From assembly GCF_000379765.1 (NCBI RefSeq), contig NZ_KB903476.1, positions 470,138 through 534,137 on the forward strand: a stretch of 64,000 nucleotides of DNA, given 5' to 3'. This DNA comes from Flexithrix dorotheae DSM 6795. Lineage in GTDB: Bacteria > Bacteroidota > Bacteroidia > Cytophagales > Flammeovirgaceae. This document shows positions 49,894-58,655 of the stretch, piece after piece. Positions within the stretch are counted from its first letter, which is position 1. Every line of letters starts with the position of its first letter. The notes below the pieces were generated by a model. That model saw only the letters and a program-made list of their open reading frames with translations, was not told where the DNA came from and searched no databases. A program made the position numbers and the translations under genes.

Positions 49894-51015
49894 ATGAAAA
49901 AGTATTTTCTACTCTTTTTGCTTTTTTCAATTTCTCAATTCATTGCAGGTTGCCAGGAAGACCCACAACCAAATAGTCCTGTTCCTGTTTCAGGAGGTGG
50001 AGCAAATGGAGGTGGTAACATCCCTGACTGGCTTATTCCTCAATCTGAAGTGTTTGATGGCGGACCGGGTAAGGATGGTATCCCTGCACTTGAGAAACCA
50101 CCAACAATCCCTGTAGCTGATGCCAGTTTCCTCCATGAGGATGATTTAGTGATTGGGATAAAAATAGGACAAGTCACCAGGGCTTATCCACATAAAATTC
50201 TGGACTGGCACGAAATCATTAATGATGAGCTAAATGATTCTTATTTCTCCATCACCTATTGCCCACTTACCGGTACTGGAATTGGCTGGGATAGAATTGT
50301 AAATGGTTCGCTCACGACCTTTGGAGTATCGGGATTGCTTTATAACACAAATCTGATTCCCTACGATAGAAATACTGATAGCAACTGGTCACAGATGCTT
50401 TTGAAAAGCGTGAATGGGAAGCTGAAAGGTCAGGAAATTGAAACCCTTCAGGTTGTTGAAACTAAGTGGGAGACCTGGAGGGAGATGTACCCAAATACTG
50501 ATGTGGTTTCCATTAAAACCGGATATTCAAGAAATTATGATCGCTATCCTTATGGTGACTATAAAACCAATCATAATTCCATTCTTTTCCCTGTAAAACC
50601 ATTTGATGAAAGAGTTTTGGCCAAAGAAAGGACTCATGGAATTTTTTTGGAAGAAGGTAGTAAGATTTACCGATTTGCCGCTTCTGATAATTCGCTTCAA
50701 ATTATTGAACAAAGGATAGGGGAAACTGATGTGGTAATTGCAGCAAATAAGGAGAAAAATTATATGGTTTCATTCCTGGGAACTTTACCCGATGGTACTA
50801 AACTGGAATTTTCAGAATTAGAGGATGGAGCTATTATCATGCAGGATAATGAGGGAAATAAATGGGATATTTTTGGAGAAGCTGTGGATGGACCTAGAAA
50901 AGGGGAAAGGCTCACCCCCACTAATTCGTTTATGGGATATTTTTTCGCCCTTGCGGCTTTTTATCCAGAATCGGGTATTTATCACAATGTGAAAAAGCCT
51001 TCGGATGGAGAGTAA
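49894..51015 (+). CDS. DUF3179 lipoprotein
   Basis: 373 residues, lipobox IAGC near residue 20, then a Gly-rich linker (VSGGGANGGGN). The DUF3179 body is recognisable by LVIGIKIGQVTRAYPHKILDWHEIINDEL and SITYCPLTGTGIGWDR, with the conserved single Cys and His. Function of the family is unknown. Predicted to sit on the outer or inner membrane. Only 11 bp separate it from the barrel gene, so the two probably act together. Confidence 0.85.
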   Translation: MKKYFLLFLLFSISQFIAGCQEDPQPNSPVPVSGGGANGGGNIPDWLIPQSEVFDGGPGKDGIPALEKPPTIPVADASFLHEDDLVIGIKIGQVTRAYPHKILDWHEIINDELNDSYFSITYCPLTGTGIGWDRIVNGSLTTFGVSGLLYNTNLIPYDRNTDSNWSQMLLKSVNGKLKGQEIETLQVVETKWETWREMYPNTDVVSIKTGYSRNYDRYPYGDYKTNHNSILFPVKPFDERVLAKERTHGIFLEEGSKIYRFAASDNSLQIIEQRIGETDVVIAANKEKNYMVSFLGTLPDGTKLEFSELEDGAIIMQDNEGNKWDIFGEAVDGPRKGERLTPTNSFMGYFFALAAFYPESGIYHNVKKPSDGE

Positions 51016-51061
51016 TCAGGAAATACTAAAGAGTAAAATCATTTAATGTGAAGGTTTATTC

Positions 51062-51086
51062 AGGCACTAATCCAATGCCTTTTTAT
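51062..51086 (+). terminator. Weak candidate terminator for the barrel-DUF3179 unit
   Basis: AGGCA (51062-51066) / TGCCT (51076-51080) with a 9-base loop and a T-rich tail. Only five pairs; it overlaps the stop of the convergent patatin gene. Confidence 0.3.
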
Positions 51087-53421
51087 TTTGGATTAAAAAG
51101 CCCAGTTGTAAAAAGATTTTCCAGGCTCCTTCCCCATCGTTTTTTTCGTAGTAATTTAAGTTGGCACTTACAGGGCCTAAAAAGGAATGGTAAACTAAAG
51201 CTAAAGAATTCACCATTCTGGCATCAAACTTTTCATTAAACTCCTGGTCTACTTCAGGGATCCCGTTTTCAGGAGTACTTATTGGGGTAAGGTCCATATA
51301 AAGAAATACTTCTGCTCTTAAATCCAAAAGTGAAGTAATGCTGAAAATATTTTTTAAACCCGCTGCCACATAATTATAACTTCTGTATTGAGACAAAAAC
51401 AAGCCTCTGCTATCATTTAATGGATAAAATTGTTGGGCATTTATTTTAGAGGCTTTATAATTACTAAAAAAAGGCTGATTTGAAATCATTCCTTCTCCAA
51501 AAGTCCCCAGGGTATATTTTCCCATAGGGAAATACTGTTCCCCACTTATTTTTAACCTGAACCAGTCGTGGTTATTGGTTTGTGGATCTTTAAGTCCTGC
51601 TATCCCTGAATTTCTGGAAATTGCCCCAGGGAAAAATCGTTCCTGCCCCGCGATATATTGAATAGAGGTTTCAAAAAAATGACCTCGGCTGGCAAATTGT
51701 TTTCTATTTAAATTATTGCGGTAATACCCTATTTTTCCCACTATTCCATCAAATTTCGTCTGACTAAGGGAATCTACATCCACCAGATTTTCAAAAGGAG
51801 AATATTTATCATTATTGGCAAAATAATCCACAGAAAAAGCCAATTTTGATTTTCTTCCAGTAGAAAGACCTATTTCAGCTCCTAATTTCAAATCTTTGGA
51901 TAAAACAAAGCTTTGTAATGATTCTACATTGTTGAATAAGCCTTTTCCGGCTCTATAATCCCATTGATTGAAAATAAATCGCGGACTTATGTAAAATGGC
52001 AATCTGGAAGGGGGCCGTATATGCACACTAAAATCAGAGGAAAAATAAAAAGCACCAGTATAAAGATTGAGCCCAAACCTATAATCAGATTCTTTCATTA
52101 GGTTATAATCCAGGCCTAAAAATAGTTGTGTGGTAGATCTATTGGTAAGGGCACCACCCAATTTTAATTTGAAATTATTATTTGGTTTTGTTTTTAAATT
52201 AAAATCAAAAGTCTTTTTGTCCGGGTTAAAATCAAAATTTGGGAATAAAGCTTCAAAGTTATCAGACTCTGCAAAGTGAAAATACATATTCCTTACTTTG
52301 TCCAGATTTGGGTTATTTTGATTCAGGAGTTTTTCCTGATTTAAAATGTACTTGCTTAAGGAATCTGTTAAAGAGGTAATTCTTGTACCTCCAATATTCA
52401 ATTCTGGGATACCTGCCCTAAACTCAATTCTTTTTTTCTTCACTTCATTTTGGTCAATTCTCCTGGTTAACTTATTTTTTATAAGATCTACCCTTTTTTG
52501 CCCAATTTCATAACCTGCCTCCAGCAGTTCCCTTGCATATTCAAAATCGAAGGAGGAAAACCCATCCAGGTCCGGATGGATATACACACCATTTTCCGAA
52601 GCCAAAACTGTATCACTTTTAGATACCAAAATGTAGGACATTAAATCAGGTAGATAGTATTCATCATTTCCATAAGGGTATTCCTGCAAGGTATTGCTGG
52701 ATACATTTACACCAATCGTAAAATCCGGTTTGAATATTTTTTTGGCATCTTCAACAGGAAAATTATTATAAATTCCACCATCAAACAAATACCTGTCTCC
52801 TACTTTTACCGGGCTAAAAACAAGGGGAATATTCATACTGGCGCGTACAGAATTAGCCAGATTTCCTTTTTCTAAAACCACAGGCACCTGGCTAAAAACA
52901 TCAGAAGTTACGCATCGGAAAGGGACAAATAAACTATCAAAATTACCATTTACTTTGGCTGAAGCTGGAGTGAGTAATTCTGCCAGGGCAAAGTTTAGGG
53001 CAGCATCGTTAATAAATGACGATTTAAGGTTTACCCCGAATTTTTCATGAATGCCTAGTTTAAGGCTGATGATGGTTGGATCAGCCTGGTTTTCATAAAA
53101 AATATTTCTATAATCATCATCAAACTTCCCTTTCACCCAATTTTGGAAATCTTCGGAAAGCACAATTTCTTCCATTTCTTCTACGGAATAGCCAGCTGCA
53201 TAAAAACCGGCAATTACCCCACCCATGGAAGTCCCTATTACATAGTCGATGGGAATATTATTTTCTTCCAAAGCCTTAATCACTCCCAGATGGGCAATTC
53301 CAAGTGCCCCTCCGCCACTCATTACCAGGGCCACTTTTTCTTCTTCCTGACCAAAAGAACTTAAGGAAATAAATACAATTGTCTTAAATAAAATAAAGAA
53401 TAAAAGGATTTTTCTTCGCAC
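51067..53421 (-). CDS. Patatin-like phospholipase with C-terminal outer-membrane barrel (type Vd autotransporter-like)
   Basis: 784 residues with a signal peptide ending near SFGQ. The patatin domain (~30-235) has the oxyanion motif SGGGALGIAHLG, nucleophile GTSMGG and catalytic Asp in FDGGIYNNFP. Next a POTRA-like segment (~325-395, INRRxxR-like EIKKKRIEFRAGIPELNIGG...) and a beta-barrel similar to Omp85/BamA (~400-784). This is the PlpD (type Vd) arrangement: a lipase that may be carried to or displayed at the outer surface. Phospholipase activity is predicted from intact catalytic residues. Confidence 0.9.
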   Translation of the reverse strand: MRRKILLFFILFKTIVFISLSSFGQEEEKVALVMSGGGALGIAHLGVIKALEENNIPIDYVIGTSMGGVIAGFYAAGYSVEEMEEIVLSEDFQNWVKGKFDDDYRNIFYENQADPTIISLKLGIHEKFGVNLKSSFINDAALNFALAELLTPASAKVNGNFDSLFVPFRCVTSDVFSQVPVVLEKGNLANSVRASMNIPLVFSPVKVGDRYLFDGGIYNNFPVEDAKKIFKPDFTIGVNVSSNTLQEYPYGNDEYYLPDLMSYILVSKSDTVLASENGVYIHPDLDGFSSFDFEYARELLEAGYEIGQKRVDLIKNKLTRRIDQNEVKKKRIEFRAGIPELNIGGTRITSLTDSLSKYILNQEKLLNQNNPNLDKVRNMYFHFAESDNFEALFPNFDFNPDKKTFDFNLKTKPNNNFKLKLGGALTNRSTTQLFLGLDYNLMKESDYRFGLNLYTGAFYFSSDFSVHIRPPSRLPFYISPRFIFNQWDYRAGKGLFNNVESLQSFVLSKDLKLGAEIGLSTGRKSKLAFSVDYFANNDKYSPFENLVDVDSLSQTKFDGIVGKIGYYRNNLNRKQFASRGHFFETSIQYIAGQERFFPGAISRNSGIAGLKDPQTNNHDWFRLKISGEQYFPMGKYTLGTFGEGMISNQPFFSNYKASKINAQQFYPLNDSRGLFLSQYRSYNYVAAGLKNIFSITSLLDLRAEVFLYMDLTPISTPENGIPEVDQEFNEKFDARMVNSLALVYHSFLGPVSANLNYYEKNDGEGAWKIFLQLGFLIQNKKALD

Positions 53422-53628
53422 TCCAACTACTTAAATTAAATGGATTAAAACTTTAAATGAATTGCTAAGTAATGATAAAATAATAACATCCACATTCTAC
53501 TTGTTATATTTGCTCAATACTACTTTGTTTTTTCGTTGCGTAACGCTGCTATACGCCTCAAAAACAAATCGTCTAGAACAAAAATAACTACCTATAAATG
53601 AGGATTTAATTTTTTCAACATTACTAAA

Positions 53629-55335
53629 TTAGATTTTTGGTCTATCTTCATCCAGTTCTCTCAAAACAGCTTTATCTCTTCCATAAACATCTTCTTTAAA
53701 ATATAATTTACCATCCGGATGGATTTCGGCCGTCCAGTAAAGCAGAATTACATCTAATTTCTCCTTCAAGAAAACATTTTTGGTTTTATTGGTTTTAAGA
53801 ATTTCCTGAATTTTTGCCTGATTAAAATTTTCAGGATCGTCCAAAAGTTTTTCGGCCAAAATTAATGGATTCTCAACCCTGACACATCCATGGCTAAAAG
53901 CTCTGGAAGTTCTGGAAAAAAAGCTTTTGCTTGGAGTATCATGCAAATAGATCGAATAGGAATTCGGGAATATAAACTTTACTCTTCCCAGTGCATTATG
54001 ATCACCTGGTTTTTGTCTTATCTGATAGGGGAATTTACTGATGGTTAATGAGGAAGGGTCAAGAGCACTCTGAGGAATAATTCTACCGCTATTATCCACA
54101 ATTTCCATATGGTGGGAATTGATATAATTAGGATCAATTCTCATTTTAGGTAAAGTTTCCTTTTCCACAATACTCCTTGGAATAGTCCAGGTAGGATTGA
54201 AAACGATGTATTTGATTTGATCCTTAAAAACTGGTGTTTCATGGTACTTTTTCCCTACCACCACATTCGTATGCCATACTTCCTCCCCATTTTTAATTAA
54301 AAATAATTCAAACCCTGCAATATTAACCACCAGAAAATCTTTCCCCAGATTGCCCATTACCCACCGAGACCTTTCCAGATTTACTCTAATTTGGTTAATT
54401 CTATCCTCCACAGGGATATTCATGGCCTTTATCGTCATTTTCCCTATAGCACTATCCACATCAAGGCTATATTGTTTTTGAAACCTGGCAACTGCCTCTG
54501 CCATTTCCTGATCAAAAAATTCTTCAACCCTTTTGTTGTGAGACTGAAGGGTATCAATTGCAATAAGATCAGCAAAAGGAATGGACATACCCATATCTGG
54601 CAAAAACCCTTCTGCAGCCAGTCTTTTTCGCACCTGTTTTACCCTTTCATTGGCCATGCCATGCCTAAGGGTTGGTCCTTCTTCAATTTCCCCCCAGCCA
54701 CCTTTCTGGGCAATTTCAAGATAGTGAGCCAAATATTCCTTTAATCCTTTATACATAGCCCCCTGGGGTTTTAAAGAATCCAGGATTTTAGAGATTTGGT
54801 TGTTGGCAATACCATCCTGCAAAATTTTCAAAGTGTCGCCATTAAAAACCCGTTTTTGGAGATTCCAGGTTGATTGAAGCTTTTGGGGATGGACTTTGCC
54901 ATCAAACAGGTGCCTGGCGTATAATAAAACAGCATCGGTAAGTAAAATATCGAAATGAGCATTGGTAATAGGATTTGGAGATGCCGCACTATCTATTTCG
55001 GCTTTCAATCTTTTTAAAATTCCCAAATGATAATCTTCAGGATGAAGGCCATCCAAATAAGCTAACTCAATGGTTTTCAGGGTAGAATCTACTGAGGCTT
55101 TAGAAACCCATCCTTTTTCAAAGTTCCTCGTTTCGTAATAAACAGGAAGAATTGTTTTAGAGAATATGGCCACACCTTCTATTTCAATGCTTTGTTTTTC
55201 ATGAAGTGCAACAATAATTCTTTTAATTTCAAAAGATGATTCATTTTCTATTTGGGAGAAAACACTAATTGGAATTAATACTCCTAAAAAAATGGAAAAT
55301 GAGAGGAATTTCAATTTAAAAAGCGGGTTTTTCAT
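53629..55335 (-). CDS. YkuD-type L,D-transpeptidase (LdtD/YcbB-like)
   Basis: 568 residues with a signal peptide ending near VFSQ. Likely makes 3-3 crosslinks in peptidoglycan. A large N-terminal scaffold (~30-270) is followed by a peptidoglycan-binding-like helix bundle (DQEMAEAVARFQKQYSLDVDSAIGKMT). The YkuD domain (~325-500) carries VFNPTWTIPRSIVEKE and the catalytic SHGCVRVENP near residue 480. Length and layout match the LdtD/YcbB type rather than short Ldts. Divergent from the histidine kinase gene; no immediate partner. Confidence 0.92.
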   Translation of the reverse strand: MKNPLFKLKFLSFSIFLGVLIPISVFSQIENESSFEIKRIIVALHEKQSIEIEGVAIFSKTILPVYYETRNFEKGWVSKASVDSTLKTIELAYLDGLHPEDYHLGILKRLKAEIDSAASPNPITNAHFDILLTDAVLLYARHLFDGKVHPQKLQSTWNLQKRVFNGDTLKILQDGIANNQISKILDSLKPQGAMYKGLKEYLAHYLEIAQKGGWGEIEEGPTLRHGMANERVKQVRKRLAAEGFLPDMGMSIPFADLIAIDTLQSHNKRVEEFFDQEMAEAVARFQKQYSLDVDSAIGKMTIKAMNIPVEDRINQIRVNLERSRWVMGNLGKDFLVVNIAGFELFLIKNGEEVWHTNVVVGKKYHETPVFKDQIKYIVFNPTWTIPRSIVEKETLPKMRIDPNYINSHHMEIVDNSGRIIPQSALDPSSLTISKFPYQIRQKPGDHNALGRVKFIFPNSYSIYLHDTPSKSFFSRTSRAFSHGCVRVENPLILAEKLLDDPENFNQAKIQEILKTNKTKNVFLKEKLDVILLYWTAEIHPDGKLYFKEDVYGRDKAVLRELDEDRPKI

Positions 55336-55647
55336 TTCGAATTAATAAGGCAAAAACTACGTGTGTGGAATAAAAACAATGCTGCTCAAAAATAACATAA
55401 TAATATTCTTTTCTTCTAAAAATAACCTTTATTGGTTAGTAAAAAGACTTGTTTTCCCCTAAAAAATCAGTTTTTCAAATTGTTTTGGAAATGTATTTGG
55501 TTGGCATAATTGGAAGTAATATTTTTGGCAAAACACTAAACCCCAGATTTCCGGAATAAATTTATATCATCCGACAATTTTTTCATTATTTTTTTATTAT
55601 TATTTAGATAAAGCGATTGCTCATAATCGTATTTTTAGGGTCTGCAA
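55336..55647. other. Intergenic region, nothing recognised
   Basis: About 310 bp between divergent genes; AT-rich with several homopolymer runs. No ORF, repeat or supported promoter box. Confidence 0.45.
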
Positions 55648-58600
55648 ATGCAGTTTTTTATAATGAATCCATACATGACTGACGATTTTTTCCAACTTTT
55701 ATCCCAAAAATTCAAGGATAAAAAAGAAGACCAACTGGTGAAGATTTGGCTTCATGCTCAGTCATTGGAGGAAAATACCTACATTAATTGCATTAACCTA
55801 ATCAATAATCTTAATGGTAATGGGAAATTTGAGATTATGGTTACCCACGCAGGAAATTTATTTAAAAAAGACCCCACGAAATTTAAGTTAAGCCAGCCTT
55901 TAGATGAAAAATTGAAAGAAAAGTATCTACTAAAAACCAAGGATCATTTTTTTTTATCGGAGGCATCTAAAAAACACATAAAATTTTCAAGCAAAGGACT
56001 TAATCTGGCATTCTACCATACTGACATTGATTGTTTTATAGTAGCTCCTCAAGATTTGGGTATTGGGGAGAAACAAAATCAAAAAACCATTCAGCAAATT
56101 GCATTAGGGCTGGCAAGTGATGGGTTGGCCTTATTACTGGATTCTAATGAAGATTTGCGTTTCAGGTCATCCTTATTTTCTAAAATTGGAGAAAATTTAT
56201 ACCAAAAAACTGGAAATAATTTCCCAACTGACAATCCGGAATTACTCGCTGCCAGAGAATTGGTAATAAGTTTACAAAGTGAACTGCAACAAAAGGATCA
56301 GGAATTTGAACAACTCAATAATGAAATTGAAGCTTATAATCATGAGTTGGAAGCATCCAATGAAGAATTAAGGGCCACAAATGATGAGATTGTTTCCACC
56401 TACTCTGAATTGTACAAAAGCAACGAAGCGCTTAAGGTTAGTGAAAACCTAATCAATACGGTATTCAATACTGCTTATATAGGCATTTGTATACTGGATA
56501 AAGACGGGAAATTTATTAAAGTAAATAAAGATTATTGCAACCTGCTGGGATATACCAAACAGGAATTAATTAATAAGCATTATTCCCTGGTCACCACCCA
56601 ATCCAACATTAGTGATGCAGAAGCACTTTTCAACAGGATTTTGAAAAGTGGAAAAAGCCATGTAATAGAAACAAAATCGGTAAAGAAAAATGGGGAAGTC
56701 ATTGAGATTTTGTTATCATCTTCGGTGATGATTCTGGAAAATGGAGATAAATCAGTTGTAAATACGGTAAGAGATATTACAGAAAGTAAAAACCTGAGAA
56801 ACCTGCTGGATACCACTCTGGAGACTTTTAAAATAGCCGGATGGGATTATGATATTCTCAATGAAAAGTTTACTTTCACCAAGGAGCTTTATCATATCTA
56901 TGACCTGGATGAAGGTGAAACCCTTGATGAAACAGTGGCCTATAGTGTGATGGACACTAAGGAAGAAAAACAGGTAAGGGAGCTGATAAGAGAGTCAATT
57001 ATTAGTGGAGATAAGAAAGAAATAGAGGTGGAGATTCGGACAGAAAAAGGGGCTAAAAAATGGATAAAAATCACGACTAACCCTATTCGGTCTCTTGGAA
57101 AAACCTATGAACTTTTTGGCACAGTGCAGGACATCACCGAAGTGAAAAACACTGAGGAGCAAATGCGCCAAAATGAACAGCTTTACAAAACACTTACCAG
57201 GAACTTCCCTGGTGGAACCATAGACATTATTGACAGAAACTTAACCTATGTATTCACCGGAGGTAAAGAATTAGAAGACCTTCCTCAAAATCCTGAAGAA
57301 GTAATTGGGAAAACTATTTTTGAAATATATGGAGTTGAACTGGCAGAAATCCTAAAAGATTATTTTAACAGATCTTTCAAAGGAGAAACCATCACTTTTG
57401 ATATAGAATACAAAGGGAAATACTGGATTGCCACTACTGTTCCTCTTCAGGATTCGGATGATAATATCAATCAGATAATGCTGCTCACTCAAAATATCAC
57501 TGAAAAGAGAAAAGCAGATATTGGTCTGAAAGAAACACATAAGTCTTTATCAGATTTTAGGAAAGCTCTGGACATTACTTCTTTGGTGGTTATCACCGAC
57601 AGACAAGGAGTGATCACCTACGTAAATGAGAATTTGATAGCGCTTTCAGAATATAATGAAGAGGAATTTCTGGGAAAAGAATTTTCATTTTTAATACCTG
57701 AAGAAAGCCAGAAAGTATTATTTTCAGAAGGCATTAAAAATATATCTAAAGGAGATGTATGGCAGGCTGAAATAAAATGTATATCCAAGTCAGGATCGGA
57801 TTTTTGGGTCAATATTTCTGTTATCCCATTCATTGACAATGAAGGGCTTCCTTACCAGTTTCTGGGAGTAGCTAATGATATTTCAGAAAGAAAAGGAGCA
57901 GAACAGAAACTAAAAATTCAGAATCAGGAATTAACCAGAATTAATGCAGAGCTTGACAGGTTCGTTTACAGTGCTTCTCATGATTTAAGGGCACCTCTGG
58001 TATCAATTTTAGGGCTCTTAAATGTAGCAAGGCTTGATGCCGGTGATTCTGACAATAATACCATGTATCTGGATATGATGGAAAAAAGTGTGAATAAACT
58101 CGATAAGTTTGTTCAGGAGATTATCGACTATTCCAGAAATTCAAGGCTTGAGGTAAAAACCGAAAAAATCGATTTTGATTACCTTGTTAATGATATTTTT
58201 GATAACCTAAAATACATTGATGGTACCGATAAAGTAGAATTGAAATTAAATGTTACTGGTAATTCAGACTTAATTTCGGACTCCGGCAGGATTAGGGTTA
58301 TTTTTAATAACTTACTGAGTAATGCGGTTATTTATAAACGATCGAGAGAAGACCAGCCTTTTATTCATATAGATGTAGCTATTTCGGAAAAAGAAGCCAA
58401 AATCAGTGTGAAGGATAACGGAAAGGGCATTTCTCAGGAATATGTGGATAAAATTTTTGATATGTTTTTCCGGGCTTCCAATGATGGGGCCGGCTCCGGA
58501 CTTGGTCTTTATATCGTAAAAGAATCTCTAAATATTCTTGGAGGGGATATTAAAGTAGAATCCCAACAAAATATTGGCAGTAACTTTATTTTTAATGTTC

Positions 58601-58650
58601 CCAATAAAATAGGGCAGGAAAATGCTTTACCTAACCCAACACTTTCCTAA
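55648..58650 (+). CDS. Soluble multi-PAS sensor histidine kinase
   Basis: 1000 residues, no transmembrane helix. Residues 1-190 are a domain I do not recognise. A coiled coil follows at ~200-275 (QSELQQKDQEFEQLNNEIEA). Then about four PAS/PAC units (~280-390, 395-510, 520-640, 645-755). The HisKA box is SASHDLRAPLVSI with phosphoacceptor His near 778, and the ATPase has NLLSNAVIYK (N box), VKDNGKGIS (G1) and GSGLGLYIVKES (G2). No response regulator or receiver domain is adjacent. A second ATG at 55663 is possible. Signal unknown. Confidence 0.9.
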   Translation: MQFFIMNPYMTDDFFQLLSQKFKDKKEDQLVKIWLHAQSLEENTYINCINLINNLNGNGKFEIMVTHAGNLFKKDPTKFKLSQPLDEKLKEKYLLKTKDHFFLSEASKKHIKFSSKGLNLAFYHTDIDCFIVAPQDLGIGEKQNQKTIQQIALGLASDGLALLLDSNEDLRFRSSLFSKIGENLYQKTGNNFPTDNPELLAARELVISLQSELQQKDQEFEQLNNEIEAYNHELEASNEELRATNDEIVSTYSELYKSNEALKVSENLINTVFNTAYIGICILDKDGKFIKVNKDYCNLLGYTKQELINKHYSLVTTQSNISDAEALFNRILKSGKSHVIETKSVKKNGEVIEILLSSSVMILENGDKSVVNTVRDITESKNLRNLLDTTLETFKIAGWDYDILNEKFTFTKELYHIYDLDEGETLDETVAYSVMDTKEEKQVRELIRESIISGDKKEIEVEIRTEKGAKKWIKITTNPIRSLGKTYELFGTVQDITEVKNTEEQMRQNEQLYKTLTRNFPGGTIDIIDRNLTYVFTGGKELEDLPQNPEEVIGKTIFEIYGVELAEILKDYFNRSFKGETITFDIEYKGKYWIATTVPLQDSDDNINQIMLLTQNITEKRKADIGLKETHKSLSDFRKALDITSLVVITDRQGVITYVNENLIALSEYNEEEFLGKEFSFLIPEESQKVLFSEGIKNISKGDVWQAEIKCISKSGSDFWVNISVIPFIDNEGLPYQFLGVANDISERKGAEQKLKIQNQELTRINAELDRFVYSASHDLRAPLVSILGLLNVARLDAGDSDNNTMYLDMMEKSVNKLDKFVQEIIDYSRNSRLEVKTEKIDFDYLVNDIFDNLKYIDGTDKVELKLNVTGNSDLISDSGRIRVIFNNLLSNAVIYKRSREDQPFIHIDVAISEKEAKISVKDNGKGISQEYVDKIFDMFFRASNDGAGSGLGLYIVKESLNILGGDIKVESQQNIGSNFIFNVPNKIGQENALPNPTLS

Positions 58651-58655
58651 ATTTT

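Noticed and set aside
53505..53512. TATATTTG on the plus strand
   Set aside because: Fits TAnnTTTG, but no plus-strand gene follows; it faces the end of a minus-strand gene.
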